Positions 28,844 through 38,452 are shown, counted from the first letter of the stretch. The stretch is 64,000 nt of DNA from Noviherbaspirillum malthae (GCF_015352985.1 NZ_JACYXF010000001.1:434001-498000), one strand, 5' to 3'. Program-made: numbers and translations. Notes: a model not told the origin generated them from the letters alone.

Positions 28844-28875
28844 TTGAAAATAGATGCCCGGCGTGGACGTATAAT
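28844..28875 (+). promoter_or_regulatory. Promoter candidate for the PP2C phosphatase gene
   Basis: TATAAT at 28870-28875 is a perfect -10; TTGAAA at 28844-28849 is a fair -35 but with a 20-bp spacer. Only 7 bp separate the -10 from the ATG at 28883, so the transcript would start at or next to the start codon. Confidence 0.45.
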
Positions 28876-28882
28876 CACTCCC

Positions 28883-29692
28883 ATGTCTCCCAAACCCAAG
28901 CTCGAGTTCGCCGCCAGGACGGATGCCGGCATGGTGCGCGCTCACAACGAAGACGCCATCCATGCCAGTCCGGAGCATGCGTTCGCCGTTCTGGCCGACG
29001 GCATGGGAGGCTATAACGCCGGCGAAGTGGCCAGCGCGATGGCGGTCGATACGGTTCGCCTGCGCCTGCAGGCCGACCTGCCGAAGCTGTCCGAACGGCG
29101 CCGGGACACGCAGGTGCTCCAGTTGCTGAACGCCTCGGTGCATGACGCCAACAAGGCCATTCTCGCCGCTGCCGAAGCCGACCCCGCGTGTCACGGCATG
29201 GGCACCACCATCGTGGCCGCCGTCTTCGACGAAGACCGGCTCACGCTGGCGCACGTCGGCGACTCGCGCGCGTACAGGCTGCGCGGCGAAGAACTTGTCC
29301 AGATCACAAAAGACCATTCCCTGGTGCAGGAGCAGATCGATGCCGGTCTTGTCGATCCCGAGTCGGCCGCTTATGCCTTGCATCGCAATCTCGTGACCCG
29401 GGCAGTGGGCGTCGACCCCGAGATGGATGTCGAGCTGCATGTGCATGCCGTCGAGGAAGGCGATCTCTACCTGTTATGTTCCGACGGCTTGTCGGACATG
29501 CTGGACGCCGGTAGCATGAAAGGCATTTTGCAGGAACATCGCGCCTCGCTTGATACGGCCTGCGAGATGCTGGTTGCGCAGGCGAACGCACAGGGCGGTC
29601 ATGACAACATTTCAGTGGTCCTGATCCAGGTGAGTGCACTCTCTTCCCAGCCGGGCGGGGTGCTGAGCCGTGTCCTCAAGTGGATCAGCTGA
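28883..29692 (+). CDS. PP2C-family serine/threonine phosphatase
   Basis: Protein of 269 residues. Metal-binding and core motifs are all present: RTDAGMVRAHNEDA, FAVLADGMGG, GMGTTIVAAV, LAHVGDSRAYRL, LLCSDGLSDML and GGHDNISVVLIQ. It should remove phosphate from Ser/Thr in cytoplasmic proteins. ATG 28883 is chosen because the longer frame from 28733 would start inside the promoter region. The gene overlaps or abuts an FHA gene, but no Ser/Thr kinase gene is nearby, which is unusual. Confidence 0.93.
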   Translation: MSPKPKLEFAARTDAGMVRAHNEDAIHASPEHAFAVLADGMGGYNAGEVASAMAVDTVRLRLQADLPKLSERRRDTQVLQLLNASVHDANKAILAAAEADPACHGMGTTIVAAVFDEDRLTLAHVGDSRAYRLRGEELVQITKDHSLVQEQIDAGLVDPESAAYALHRNLVTRAVGVDPEMDVELHVHAVEEGDLYLLCSDGLSDMLDAGSMKGILQEHRASLDTACEMLVAQANAQGGHDNISVVLIQVSALSSQPGGVLSRVLKWIS

Positions 29693-29733
29693 GCATCGGC
29701 GGACATCCGGCATACATCGCAGCAGGGAGCAGC

Positions 29734-30315
29734 GTGGCAAAAATCATCGTGTCTTCGGGAACAAAGGTGCTCAGGGAGCTTGAGCTCGGCAAGGAGCGCA
29801 TGACCATCGGACGCGCCCCGCACAACGACCTGGTGCTGGACGACCTTGCCATCAGCGCAATGCATGCCAGGATCGTGCTCCACCCCGACGGACTCTATAT
29901 CGAGGATCTCAACAGCACCAACGGCACCCAGATCAACGGCCAGCCGTTCAAGAAACATTTCCTGCAGCATGACGATGTCGTCATGCTCGCGCATTACCGG
30001 CTGCATTTCATGTCAGACGGGACAACCTCATCCCAAGTCAAACCGCCGAAAACGGCAGGAGCGCGTCTGCACTTGCTGAACGGGCCGACGCCTGGCAAGG
30101 AAGTGGTGCTCAGGGAAGCGCTCACCACGGTCGGGCGGCCCGGCATAGGCGTGGCTGCTCTCGTCTGCGAGGACGGCGCTTACCGGCTGGTGCATGTGGA
30201 AGGGAAAATCCGGCCGCTGGTCAACGGCGCCTCGATGGAGGGCGAGAGCTGCGGGATCGCCGACGGCGATGTGCTGGACATCGCCGGCGTCGAGATGAAA
30301 TTCAGCTGCGGCTGA
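29734..30315 (+). CDS. FHA-domain protein
   Basis: Protein of 193 residues. The FHA fold (about 1-95) shows MTIGRAPHNDLVLDDLAIS, AMHARI and LNSTNGTQING, the loops that bind phosphothreonine. A second, more divergent FHA-like half (about 110-193: LLNGPTPGKEVVL, TTVGRPGIG, RPLVNGAS) follows. GTG 29734 is preferred for its ribosome site CAGGGAG (29724-29730). An earlier GTG at 29680 would overlap the phosphatase gene. It probably works with the PP2C enzyme in phospho-signalling. Confidence 0.85.
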   Translation: MAKIIVSSGTKVLRELELGKERMTIGRAPHNDLVLDDLAISAMHARIVLHPDGLYIEDLNSTNGTQINGQPFKKHFLQHDDVVMLAHYRLHFMSDGTTSSQVKPPKTAGARLHLLNGPTPGKEVVLREALTTVGRPGIGVAALVCEDGAYRLVHVEGKIRPLVNGASMEGESCGIADGDVLDIAGVEMKFSCG

Positions 30316-30321
30316 ACGGAT

Positions 30322-30843
30322 TCAAGGGGAAGGCGCCGCGTTCCAGTCGCCCGACTTGCCGCCGCGCTTGGATTGCAGTTGCACATCGGTCATGCACATG
30401 CCGCGATCGACCGCCTTGCACATGTCGTAAATGGTCAGCAGCCCGACCTGCACCGCCGTCAGCGCCTCCATCTCCACGCCGGTCTTGCCATAAGTCTCCA
30501 CCTGGGCGGTGCAGAGAATCGATGACGAGGCTTCGTCCGCCTCGAAATCGACATTCACCCGGGTCAGCGCGAGCGGATGGCAGAGAGGAATCAGGTCGCT
30601 GGTTTTCTTGGCGCCCATGATCGCTGCAATTCTCGCAATGCCCAGCACATCTCCCTTTTTTGCCGTCCCGGACAGCACGATGGCCAGCGTTTCCGGCAGC
30701 ATGCGGATTCTTCCGCTCGCCACGGCGACGCGATGCGTTTCATCCTTTGCGCCGACGTCCACCATGCGGGCCTGGCCGGCTGCGTCGAAATGGGTCAGGC
30801 CGCCATCGGCGCTTCCTGCCGGTGTGTGTTCTTTTGTGTCCAT
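30322..30843 (-). CDS. moaC: Cyclic pyranopterin monophosphate synthase
   Basis: Protein of 173 residues that, with MoaA, makes cyclic pyranopterin monophosphate for molybdenum cofactor. Family blocks are [72 protein letters not shown] (in part) and KRGGKSG. ATG 30843 gives the family start MDTKEHT. It converges with the FHA gene and diverges from the M48 protease gene. Confidence 0.96.
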   Translation of the reverse strand: MDTKEHTPAGSADGGLTHFDAAGQARMVDVGAKDETHRVAVASGRIRMLPETLAIVLSGTAKKGDVLGIARIAAIMGAKKTSDLIPLCHPLALTRVNVDFEADEASSSILCTAQVETYGKTGVEMEALTAVQVGLLTIYDMCKAVDRGMCMTDVQLQSKRGGKSGDWNAAPSP

Positions 30844-30899
30844 AAGTAACAAACTTGAATGCGTGGTACGCAGGTTTGAGGTCGCGGTATCATAGCATC

Positions 30900-32423
30900 G
30901 TGAAATCCAAACTCCTCTCCCGTCACCGCGTATCCGCCATGCTGCTCACGGCGGTCATGGCCACGAGTGCCGTCGTGCAACCCTTGCCGGGCCATGCGCA
31001 GAACCTGCCAAGCCTCGGCGACACCGAGCGCGAATCGCTGTCGCCGCAGATGGAACGCAGGCTCGGCGAACAGATCATGCGCGACATCCAGCGCGACCGC
31101 GACTATCTCGATGACGAGCCCGTCCTCGAATATCTCAACAACTTCGGTTCCAGCCTCGTGGTTGCGCATCCTGAGGCGAGAGGAGAGGCAGGCTACGATT
31201 TCTTTTTCTTCCCGGTGCGCGATCCCATGCTCAATGCCTTCGCCTTGCCGGGCGGCTTCATCGGCGTGCATTCCGCGCTGGTGCTTGCGGCGCAGAACGA
31301 GTCCGAGCTGGCGTCGGTGCTGGCGCACGAGATCGGCCATGTCTCCCAGCGCCATATCGCCCGCATGCTCGGGCGGCAAAAGCAGGATTCCCTGATTCCG
31401 CTCGCCGCCGCCTTGCTGGCCGCGCTGGCGGTGCGCGGCAGCCCGGATACGTCCGCCGCGCTGCTGATGGGCGGGCAGGGCATGGCCTTGCAGCGCCAGC
31501 TCAATTTCAGCCGCGACGCCGAGCGCGAAGCCGACCGCATCGGCCTGCAGATCCTGCGCGAAGCCGGGTATGACACCTCGGGCATGATTTCCTTCTTTGC
31601 AAGAATGCAAAACGCGACGCGCTCGTATTCCGATTCGGCGCCGGCCTATCTGCGTTCGCATCCGATGACCACCGAGCGGATCGCCGACATCCAGGCCCGC
31701 ACCCGCGATCTCCGTTACAAGCAGCGCGCCGACAGCATCGATTTCCACCTGGCGCGGGCCCGGATACGGGTGCTGCAGGACCCTTCGGCGCAAGGCCTGC
31801 GGGAGGCCTCGATCGCATTCGACAACCAGCTGCAGCAGAAAGCCAGGGCGCCGGTCATGGCCGCCAAGTACGGCCAGGCCTTCATCGCGCTGCGCCAGGG
31901 CAATGCCGCCAAGGCGCAAACCCTGCTGCAGGAATCGCTTGCCGCCGCCAACGGTGCTTCGTCGCCGGTGCAGAGTTCCCTGTTCGCAAGCCTGGCCATC
32001 GATATCAAGCTGGCGGCCGACGATGCCGCCGGCGCCGTGAAGGAAGCCGATGCCGCCAGAACGAAGTTCCCGGTGTCGCGCGGCATCGCCCGGCAGTATG
32101 CGGAGACCCTGATCCGGGTCGGACGGCATGACGAGGCGATCAATTACCTGCGCGACCAGGCGCAGCTGTACCGGCAGGACGCCAAGCTGCAGGACCTGCT
32201 GGCGCGCGCCTATGCAGCCCAGGGCAAGCAGGCGCTGCAGCATCTGGCGCTGGCCGAAGCCTACGCGATCAACGGCAGCATGCCGGCCGCGATCGATCAG
32301 CTGGGCATCGCGCGCCGCGCGGGCGACGCCTCCTTTTATGATCAGGCGGTGATCGATGCGCGCGAGCGCGAATTCAAGGCGCGCTGGATGGACGAGATGA
32401 AGGAAGGGCAGCGCGAGCGCTAG
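30900..32423 (+). CDS. Periplasmic M48 metalloprotease with TPR region (BepA/YfgC type)
   Basis: Protein of about 507 residues. A signal peptide (to about residue 34, ending PGHA) precedes an M48 domain with zinc motif HEIGH in [14 protein letters not shown] and the second ligand region [37 protein letters not shown] is another M48 block. The C-terminal half (about 290-500) is helical TPR repeats. BepA-type proteins monitor outer-membrane protein assembly. GTG 30900 is chosen; TTG 30855 or ATG 30939 are possible starts. Confidence 0.9.
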   Translation: MKSKLLSRHRVSAMLLTAVMATSAVVQPLPGHAQNLPSLGDTERESLSPQMERRLGEQIMRDIQRDRDYLDDEPVLEYLNNFGSSLVVAHPEARGEAGYDFFFFPVRDPMLNAFALPGGFIGVHSALVLAAQNESELASVLAHEIGHVSQRHIARMLGRQKQDSLIPLAAALLAALAVRGSPDTSAALLMGGQGMALQRQLNFSRDAEREADRIGLQILREAGYDTSGMISFFARMQNATRSYSDSAPAYLRSHPMTTERIADIQARTRDLRYKQRADSIDFHLARARIRVLQDPSAQGLREASIAFDNQLQQKARAPVMAAKYGQAFIALRQGNAAKAQTLLQESLAAANGASSPVQSSLFASLAIDIKLAADDAAGAVKEADAARTKFPVSRGIARQYAETLIRVGRHDEAINYLRDQAQLYRQDAKLQDLLARAYAAQGKQALQHLALAEAYAINGSMPAAIDQLGIARRAGDASFYDQAVIDAREREFKARWMDEMKEGQRER

Positions 32424-32445
32424 CCGGTTGCGGCGGAGGCTCCAA

Positions 32446-32475
32446 GGTCACAAGGTCCCGAGGTCACAGGGTCCA
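32446..32475. repeat. Two imperfect tandem copies of AGGTCACARGGTCC
   Basis: AGGTCACAAGGTCC and AGGTCACAGGGTCC lie nearly end to end just after the M48 gene, in the convergent gap before the next gene. Such short tandem stretches can vary in copy number. Confidence 0.5.
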
Positions 32476-32497
32476 GACCAGGCCTGCCAAGTCTGGC

Positions 32498-33109
32498 TCA
32501 GGCCTTTTTCTCTTCGCCCCGCGGCTGCGGTTCGGCCACGAAACCGAATCTTTCGGCAAGCCGGGCGCGCTTGATGAACGACACCGGCAATTCCCGGCCT
32601 CGGTATTCGAAGAACAGCCTGCCTTCTTCACGCGACGCCAGCCATGCAAGCAGCGCATCGTCATCGACCGGCGCGCCGTTCATGCGCAGCTGCGGCAGGC
32701 ATTGCGCCATGTCGCGGTCGTCGATGATGCCGACCTTGCCGCCGCCCTCAAACACCAGCAGGCCGCCGTCGGTCAGCCACGCGGCCTCGGGTGCCGGCCA
32801 GGCTTCTCCGGTATGCGCCACCAGACCCTGTGCCGGGTCGGTGCGCACGATGTAGGGGGCGGCCTCGAGATTCACATAGACGCGCTGAGGCCCGTTCTGG
32901 AAATACCAGCGGCCCTGTTCATCATGCGTATAGTTGCGGTTGATGAAGCCGAGCAGGGCGGCATTGGCAATCTTGTCGCCGGGCTGCTTGTGCGCCTGGG
33001 CGCGCTCGTCGCGCATGCGCCAGACGCCGCGCGCATCCAGTCCCAGCCAGCCGTAGCAGTGGGGCACGTTAGGCCACTTGGCCATCGCTTGCTTGACGAT
33101 ATCATCCAT
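32498..33109 (-). CDS. Conserved betaproteobacterial protein of unknown function
   Basis: Protein of 203 residues, soluble, no signal peptide. It begins MDDIVKQAMAKWPNVPHCYG and includes GWLGLDARGVWRMRDERAQ and GFINRNYTHDEQGRWYFQNG, which I recognise as a conserved betaproteobacterial family often annotated as DUF2946, though I cannot confirm the number. AAAGGA 7 bp before the ATG is a good ribosome site. It sits 15 bp from the YheT-like hydrolase gene and is probably co-transcribed with it. Confidence 0.75.
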   Translation of the reverse strand: MDDIVKQAMAKWPNVPHCYGWLGLDARGVWRMRDERAQAHKQPGDKIANAALLGFINRNYTHDEQGRWYFQNGPQRVYVNLEAAPYIVRTDPAQGLVAHTGEAWPAPEAAWLTDGGLLVFEGGGKVGIIDDRDMAQCLPQLRMNGAPVDDDALLAWLASREEGRLFFEYRGRELPVSFIKRARLAERFGFVAEPQPRGEEKKA

Positions 33110-33124
33110 TGAAATCCTTTCGAT

Positions 33125-34081
33125 TCAGCCCGACGCCTGCAGAAACGCCGTGATGCGCTGCGGCAGCCAGTGCAGCCTGCCCGGCGGACCGCCGACCGCA
33201 AAGCCGACATGGCCGCCCTGTTCAGGGTACTCCAGCGTGACGCAGGGCGCCGCGCTTGCCGGCAAATGCCGCGCCGGCAGGAAGGGGTCGTTCCTTGCAT
33301 TGAGCACCAGGGTGGGCACGGTAATATCATCTAGGATGTGCCGGGCACTCGCGCGGTTCCAGTAATCGTCGGTATCGCGGTAGCCATGCAGCGGCGCGGT
33401 AACGATATTGTCGAATTCATAGAGGTTGCGCGCGCCCAGCATCCTGTCGCGGTCGAACAGGCCGGGAAACTGGCTCAGCTTGTGCAGGCATTTCGGCTTC
33501 AGCGTCTGCAGGAACACGCGCGTATAGATCATGTTCACGCCCTTCGACAGCGCGGCACCTCCGCCGGCCAGATCCAGCGGCGCGGAAATCGCACAGGCGG
33601 CATCGACGAAATCGGCCTGGTGCTGCGACTCGCCCAGCCAGCGCAGCAGCGCATTGCCGCCCAGCGAAACGCCGGCCGCATAGAATTTCGCATCGGCATG
33701 CTTCCGGCGGCGCAGCGCATGCAGCCTGCGGATGATCCAGTCCACCTCGCCGGCATCGCCGGAGTGATAGAAGCGCGGCGCATGATTCGGCTCGCCCGAG
33801 CAGCCGCGGAAATGCGGCACCGCGCCCGACCAGCCGAGCGACTGCAGGTGCGCCATCAGCGAGCGCGCATAGTGGCTGTCGGACGAGCCTTCGAGCCCAT
33901 GGAACAGCACGACGAAAGGCTGCTCCGGACGGCCGTCCACGAAATCAATGTCGATGAAGTCGCCGTCCGGCGTCGGCCAGCGCTCGCGGCGGTAGGCGAC
34001 CACTGGCTTGGCCGCGCAGGTCGCCGGATAAATGGTCTGCAGATGGCCGCCCGGCAGCCAGGAGGGAGCAAGGTACTTCAT
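33125..34081 (-). CDS. Alpha/beta-fold hydrolase, YheT family
   Basis: Protein of 318 residues. WLPGGHLQTIYPA and FVVLFHGLEGSSDSHYAR are YheT-family signatures. The catalytic triad is readable as Ser in GVSLGGNALL, Asp in NARNDPFLP and His in QGGHVGFAVGG. It is a predicted esterase or hydrolase of unknown substrate. It lies between an NTF2-like gene (13 bp) and the 203-residue protein gene, on one strand. Confidence 0.92.
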   Translation of the reverse strand: MKYLAPSWLPGGHLQTIYPATCAAKPVVAYRRERWPTPDGDFIDIDFVDGRPEQPFVVLFHGLEGSSDSHYARSLMAHLQSLGWSGAVPHFRGCSGEPNHAPRFYHSGDAGEVDWIIRRLHALRRRKHADAKFYAAGVSLGGNALLRWLGESQHQADFVDAACAISAPLDLAGGGAALSKGVNMIYTRVFLQTLKPKCLHKLSQFPGLFDRDRMLGARNLYEFDNIVTAPLHGYRDTDDYWNRASARHILDDITVPTLVLNARNDPFLPARHLPASAAPCVTLEYPEQGGHVGFAVGGPPGRLHWLPQRITAFLQASG

Positions 34082-34093
34082 TGCCGGCAGGGA

Positions 34094-34525
34094 TCAATGC
34101 AGCAGGGCGGCGACCGAAACGTCCGGCGGTGCTTCGCCCGGCACGACCGATGCATGATGCGTGGCAAGCCGCCAGCCGGCATGGGTCTTCACGTAGACAT
34201 TGGTGGCGAGGATGTGGATGTCCTGCTGGCGCGACACGGTGCGGTGCACTTCCTCGATGATGTTGTGCACCGAAGTCATCATGTTCTGGGTGATATGCCG
34301 CTGCACCGGGCGGATCTGCACGCCGCCCTGTTCGAAGATCGACTCCCAGGCCGCGCGGATTGCCGCATGGCCGACCAGGCGGGGGGCGCCCGGATGAATG
34401 CAGACGATGTTTTCCTCGTCGGCCCAGAGCGCCATCACGGCATCGACATCGGCGCGGCTGATCGCTTCATAGAAGGCGGCTTCCGTTTCTTCGGGTGTTT
34501 CCAGGAATTTACTGTGTATGGGCAT
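34094..34525 (-). CDS. NTF2-like (SnoaL/DUF4440) family protein
   Basis: Protein of 143 residues with the cone-like NTF2 fold pattern: FYEAISRADVDAVMALWADEENIVCIHPG, then GHAAIRAAWESIF and the late strand HAGWRLATHHASVVPG. These proteins bind small ligands or act as isomerases; the role here is unknown. It is first of three closely spaced minus-strand genes. Confidence 0.85.
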   Translation of the reverse strand: MPIHSKFLETPEETEAAFYEAISRADVDAVMALWADEENIVCIHPGAPRLVGHAAIRAAWESIFEQGGVQIRPVQRHITQNMMTSVHNIIEEVHRTVSRQQDIHILATNVYVKTHAGWRLATHHASVVPGEAPPDVSVAALLH

Positions 34526-34706
34526 GGCAGGTCTTTGTCCTTTCCGGGCGGAACGATGTCCGACGAATAAGGGACGAACGGTAACGCCAAAGACAAACAG
34601 TATAGTGCAATGAAAAGCGGAGAACAGCGCGGACGGGAGCGCTTGTGGCTTGCAGAAAGGAAGGCGCCGGCCGGTTCAGGCCGGCCGCCGCCCGGACGGC
34701 GCCAGA

Positions 34707-34913
34707 TCAGTGACCCTTGACCACTGCCCCTTCCTTCAGGCGGTACACCGTGCCGCAATACGGGCACTTGCCGGTGTGGTGATGGTCCAGCGGAATGTAT
34801 ACGCGCGGATGCGTCGACCAGATCGGCATGGCCGGATTCGGGCAGTAGGCCGGGAGGTCGCTGCCGTCGAGTTCGACGTAACTCATGTTCTGCTTCTGTG
34901 ATTCTTGGCTCAT
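34707..34913 (-). CDS. Small zinc-finger protein (zf-CHCC)
   Basis: Protein of 68 residues. Cys in AYCPNPAMPIWSTHPR, the following His, and a CPYC pair near residue 50 form the Cys-His-Cys-Cys zinc site of the zf-CHCC family, related to the NDUFS6 subunit domain. Exact function is unknown in bacteria. It lies 41 bp downstream of ilvE on the same strand, a conserved pairing in betaproteobacteria. Confidence 0.92.
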   Translation of the reverse strand: MSQESQKQNMSYVELDGSDLPAYCPNPAMPIWSTHPRVYIPLDHHHTGKCPYCGTVYRLKEGAVVKGH

Positions 34914-34954
34914 GGATGTGCTTGCTTTGTTTGCGTGATTGCGTAAAGGGTTGA

Positions 34955-35875
34955 TCAGACCAGCGTCAGCCAGTGCTCGTATTGCGGCGCCTTGCCGGCG
35001 ACCACGTCGAAGAACAGCGACTGCAGCTTCTCGGTGATCGGGCCGCGCTTGCCTTCGCCGATCTGGCGGTTGTCGAGCTCGCGGATCGGCGTCACTTCGG
35101 CCGCGGTGCCGGTGAAGAAGGCTTCGTCGCAGCAGTACATCTCGTCGCGCGTGATGCGCTTTTCGATGACTTCGATGCCGAGGTCGCGCGCCATGGTCAG
35201 CACCGCATCGCGCGTGATGCCGTCGAGGCAGGAGGCGAGATCGGGCGTGTACAGCTTGCCGTTCTTGATCATGAAGACGTTTTCGCCCGAGCCCTCGGAC
35301 ACGTAGCCTTCGGTGTCGAGCAGCAGCGCCTCGTCATAGCCGTCGGCCAGCGCTTCCTGGTTGGCGAGGATGGAGTTGATGTAGTAGCCGCAGGCCTTGG
35401 CGCGCACCAGCGACACGTTGACGTGATGGCGGGTGAAGGACGAGGTCTTGACGCGGATGCCCTTGGACATGCCGTCTTCGCCGAGATAGGCGCCCCACGG
35501 CCAGGCGGCGACGGCGACGTGGATGGTGTTGCCCTTGGCGGACACGCCGAGCTTTTCCGAGCCGATCCATACCAGCGGACGGATATAGCAGGATTCGAGC
35601 TTGTTCTCGCGCACCACCTGGCGCTGCGCTTCCATCAGGGTTTCCATGTCGAACGGAATCTTCATCTGGAAGATCTTGGCCGAGTTGAACAGGCGCTGGG
35701 TATGCTCCTTCAGGCGGAAGATCGCGGTGCCCTTGTCGGTCTTGTAGGCCCTGACGCCCTCGAAGACGCCCATGCCGTAGTGCAGCGTGTGCGTCAGGAC
35801 GTGAATGGTGGCATCGCGCCAGTCGATGAGTTCGCCGTCTTTCCAGATTTTCCCGTCGCGGTCGGCCATTGACAT
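34955..35875 (-). CDS. ilvE: Branched-chain amino acid aminotransferase
   Basis: Protein of 306 residues, PLP class IV transaminase that makes Val, Leu and Ile. HTLHYGMGVFEGVRAY, the Lys-bearing region RAKACGYYINSILANQEAL, EGYVSEGSGENVFMIKNG and CDEAFFTGTAAEVTPIRELD are clear. GGAGAG 6 bp before the ATG is a good ribosome site. It diverges from the branched-chain amino acid exporter azlCD across a 205-bp region with direct repeats. Confidence 0.97.
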   Translation of the reverse strand: MSMADRDGKIWKDGELIDWRDATIHVLTHTLHYGMGVFEGVRAYKTDKGTAIFRLKEHTQRLFNSAKIFQMKIPFDMETLMEAQRQVVRENKLESCYIRPLVWIGSEKLGVSAKGNTIHVAVAAWPWGAYLGEDGMSKGIRVKTSSFTRHHVNVSLVRAKACGYYINSILANQEALADGYDEALLLDTEGYVSEGSGENVFMIKNGKLYTPDLASCLDGITRDAVLTMARDLGIEVIEKRITRDEMYCCDEAFFTGTAAEVTPIRELDNRQIGEGKRGPITEKLQSLFFDVVAGKAPQYEHWLTLV

Positions 35876-36035
35876 GTGAGCTCTCCAAAGAATTGTGACA
35901 AAACCTCGATTTTAGCCGATCCCAACGAGCGGGAAAATTCATCTGTAGAATGTCGCTTCCGGCAATTTCATTGCTTTCCTGCCTCGTGGCGGTCCGCAGC
36001 CCGCATGGGCGGCAACGGCTGTCGCCAACCAGCGA

Positions 36036-36066
36036 GCATTGCAAGGTTCTCGGCATTGCAAGGTTC
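36036..36066. repeat. 14-bp direct repeat in the ilvE-azlC divergent region
   Basis: GCATTGCAAGGTTC occurs at 36036-36049 and again at 36053-36066, a 17-bp period, ending 14 bp before the azlC start. Spacing of nearly two helical turns and the location suggest a regulator binding site. Confidence 0.6.
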
Positions 36067-36080
36067 GCAACCCCAGGAAT

Positions 36081-36854
36081 ATGAACAAACCAACAGCGCA
36101 TATCGAGCATGCCGCTTCCGCCGATGTGGAAAAGCAGGCATTTCGCGAAGCCGTAAAGGCATCCGCCGGCACCATGCTGGGCATTTTCGCCTGGGGCCTA
36201 GTGACCGGCATGGCCATGGTCAAGAGCGGACTGACCTTGTGGCAGGCGCTGGGCATGACCTTCCTCGTGTTCGCGGGCTCGGCGCAGCTGGCGGCGCTGC
36301 CGCTGATTGCGGCCGACGTGCCGCTCTGGGTCATCTTCGTGACGGCGCTGGTCGTTAACCTGCGCTTCGTCATCTTTTCGGCGGCGCTGGCACCGCATTT
36401 CGCCCATCTTCCATGGCATCGCCGCCTGTGGCATGCCTATTTCACCGCCGATCTGACGATGGGCATTTTCCCGCTGCGGTTTTCGGCCAGTACCGTCAAT
36501 GAGCCGGCGGGAAAGGTCGGCTACTTCAACGGCATCGCCTATCCCAACTGGTTCGCATGGCAGGGCGGCTCGGTGCTGGGTATTCTCCTGGCGAGCCAGA
36601 TCCCGCAGAGCTGGGGCATCGGTTTTGCCGGAACACTGGCGCTCCTGGCCATCATGATCCCGCTGACCGCCAACCTCGCGGCCCTGGCCGGCGTCGTGGT
36701 GGCGGGCGCAACCGCAGTACTGGCCGCGGGGCTGCCGTACCGGCTCGGGCTGCTGCTTGCCGTCATTCTCGGCATGGCGGCAGCGATGGCCTTCGATGCA
36801 ATCTTCGACAGGAAAAAGGCAAGGACAAGTGAAAACACGAAGGGCGCCGCATGA
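36081..36854 (+). CDS. azlC: AzlC family branched-chain amino acid exporter, large subunit
   Basis: Protein of 257 residues with about seven to eight membrane segments. GIFAWGLVTGMAMVKSGLT, FAGSAQLAALPLIA and VVNLRFVIFSAALAPH are AzlC markers. With AzlD it exports branched-chain amino acids. ATG 36081 is chosen; an in-frame start at 36039 would lie inside the direct repeats. Its end overlaps azlD (ATGA). Confidence 0.93.
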   Translation: MNKPTAHIEHAASADVEKQAFREAVKASAGTMLGIFAWGLVTGMAMVKSGLTLWQALGMTFLVFAGSAQLAALPLIAADVPLWVIFVTALVVNLRFVIFSAALAPHFAHLPWHRRLWHAYFTADLTMGIFPLRFSASTVNEPAGKVGYFNGIAYPNWFAWQGGSVLGILLASQIPQSWGIGFAGTLALLAIMIPLTANLAALAGVVVAGATAVLAAGLPYRLGLLLAVILGMAAAMAFDAIFDRKKARTSENTKGAA

Positions 36855-37174
36855 GCGACATTGAAATCTGGATGGCCATCGGCCTGCTCCTGCTGGCCAC
36901 GCTCATCACCCGCGGATCGTTCTTCCTGCTGGGCCATGCGGTCAAGCTGCCGCCCAAGGTGCAGCATGCGCTGCGCTATGCGCCGGCCGCCGCGCTCGCG
37001 GCCATCGTCATGCCGGACCTGGTGACCATGAACGGCGCGGTGCAATTGCACTGGATGAACCCGAAGCTCATGGCCGGCCTGGGCGCAACCGTTTTCTTTC
37101 TGGCCACGCGCCACCTGCTCGGCACCATCATCGTCGGCATGGGTCTCTACACTTTGCTCCGCGTCATCATCTGA
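36851..37174 (+). CDS. azlD: AzlD family branched-chain amino acid exporter, small subunit
   Basis: Protein of 107 residues with four membrane helices. ATLITRGSFFLLGHAVKLP, ALRYAPAAALAAIVMPDLV and FFLATRHLLGTIIVGMG match AzlD. The start overlaps the azlC stop by 4 bp, as is usual for this two-subunit exporter. Confidence 0.93.
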   Translation: MSDIEIWMAIGLLLLATLITRGSFFLLGHAVKLPPKVQHALRYAPAAALAAIVMPDLVTMNGAVQLHWMNPKLMAGLGATVFFLATRHLLGTIIVGMGLYTLLRVII

Positions 37175-37207
37175 GCTGAAAACGGTTCCTGGCCAGGAGC
37201 GGTGGGG

Positions 37208-37213
37208 TAGAAT
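37208..37213 (+). promoter_or_regulatory. Candidate -10 box for pgk
   Basis: GGTAGAATAGCGG contains TAGAAT (5 of 6 to consensus) 38 bp before the pgk ATG. The matching -35 is weak (TTCCTG, 16 bp upstream). Confidence 0.4.
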
Positions 37214-37251
37214 AGCGGCTTTTCCATTCTTTCAATAATTGTCTGCCCGCC

Positions 37252-38442
37252 ATGCAATTCAACCGTCTGAGCGACCTCACCGCAAGCAACCAACTTCAAG
37301 GCAAACGCGTATTCATCCGCGCCGACCTCAACGTACCGCAGGACGACGCCGGCAACATTACTGAAGATACCCGCATCCGTGCTTCCGTCCCCGCAATCCA
37401 GCAGGCGCTGCAGGCCGGCGCCGCAGTGATGGTGACTTCCCACCTCGGACGTCCGACCGAGGGTGAATTCAAGCCGGAAGACTCGCTTGCGCCTATCGCG
37501 AAGCGCCTGTCCGAACTGCTCGGCAAGCCGGTCGAACTGAAGCAGAACTGGGTCGACGGCGTCGATGTCGCGCCGGGCCAGGTCGTGCTCCTGGAAAACT
37601 GCCGCGTCAACAAGGGCGAGAAAAAGAACAGCGACGAACTCGCGCAGAAGATGGCCAAGCTGTGCGACGTCTACGTCAATGATGCATTCGGCACCGCGCA
37701 CCGCGCCGAAGCGACCACGCACGGCATCGCCAAGTTCGCGCCGGTCGCCTGCGCCGGCCCGCTGCTGGCCGCCGAACTCGACGCGCTGGGCAAGGCGCTC
37801 GGCCAGCCGGCGCGTCCGCTGGTGGCCATCGTCGCCGGCTCCAAGGTATCCACCAAGCTGACCATCCTGAAAACGCTGGCCGACAAGGTCGACAACCTGA
37901 TCGTCGGCGGCGGCATCGCCAACACCTTCATGCTGGCTTCCGGCCTGAAGATCGGCAAGTCGCTGGTCGAAGCCGATCTCGTTGACGAAGCCAAATCCAT
38001 CATCGACATGCTGGCCAAGCGCGGCGCCTCGGTGCCGATCCCGGTCGACGTGGTATGCGCGAAGGAGTTTTCCCCGACGGCGGCAGCCACCGTCAAGGAT
38101 GTCAAGGACGTGACCGACGACGACATGATCCTCGACATCGGCCCGAAGACGGCGGCCCAGCTGGCGCAGCAGATCGCCCAGGCCGGCACCATCGTCTGGA
38201 ACGGCCCGGTCGGCGTGTTCGAGTTCGACCAGTTCGCCGAAGGCACCAAGACGCTGGCCACGGCAATCGCCGAATCCAAGGGCTTCTCGATCGCAGGCGG
38301 CGGCGACACGCTGGCAGCGATCGCGAAGTACAACATCGCCGACAAGGTCGGCTACATCTCGACCGGCGGCGGCGCCTTCCTCGAATTCCTGGAAGGCAAG
38401 ACCCTGCCCGCAGTCGACATCCTGCTGCAGCGGGCGAAGTAA
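37252..38442 (+). CDS. pgk: Phosphoglycerate kinase
   Basis: Protein of 396 residues for the ATP-making step 1,3-bisphosphoglycerate to 3-phosphoglycerate. [64 protein letters not shown] and the nucleotide loop [18 protein letters not shown] are all typical, as is the closing [17 protein letters not shown]. It heads a glycolytic run with pyk and fba. Confidence 0.98.
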   Translation: MQFNRLSDLTASNQLQGKRVFIRADLNVPQDDAGNITEDTRIRASVPAIQQALQAGAAVMVTSHLGRPTEGEFKPEDSLAPIAKRLSELLGKPVELKQNWVDGVDVAPGQVVLLENCRVNKGEKKNSDELAQKMAKLCDVYVNDAFGTAHRAEATTHGIAKFAPVACAGPLLAAELDALGKALGQPARPLVAIVAGSKVSTKLTILKTLADKVDNLIVGGGIANTFMLASGLKIGKSLVEADLVDEAKSIIDMLAKRGASVPIPVDVVCAKEFSPTAAATVKDVKDVTDDDMILDIGPKTAAQLAQQIAQAGTIVWNGPVGVFEFDQFAEGTKTLATAIAESKGFSIAGGGDTLAAIAKYNIADKVGYISTGGGAFLEFLEGKTLPAVDILLQRAK

Positions 38443-38452
38443 GCAGGAGCCG

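Noticed and set aside
35949..36083. A 44-codon frame ending on the azlC start codon, a possible leader peptide
   Set aside because: No ribosome site and no run of Leu, Ile or Val codons as expected for an attenuation peptide; the direct repeats explain the region more simply.
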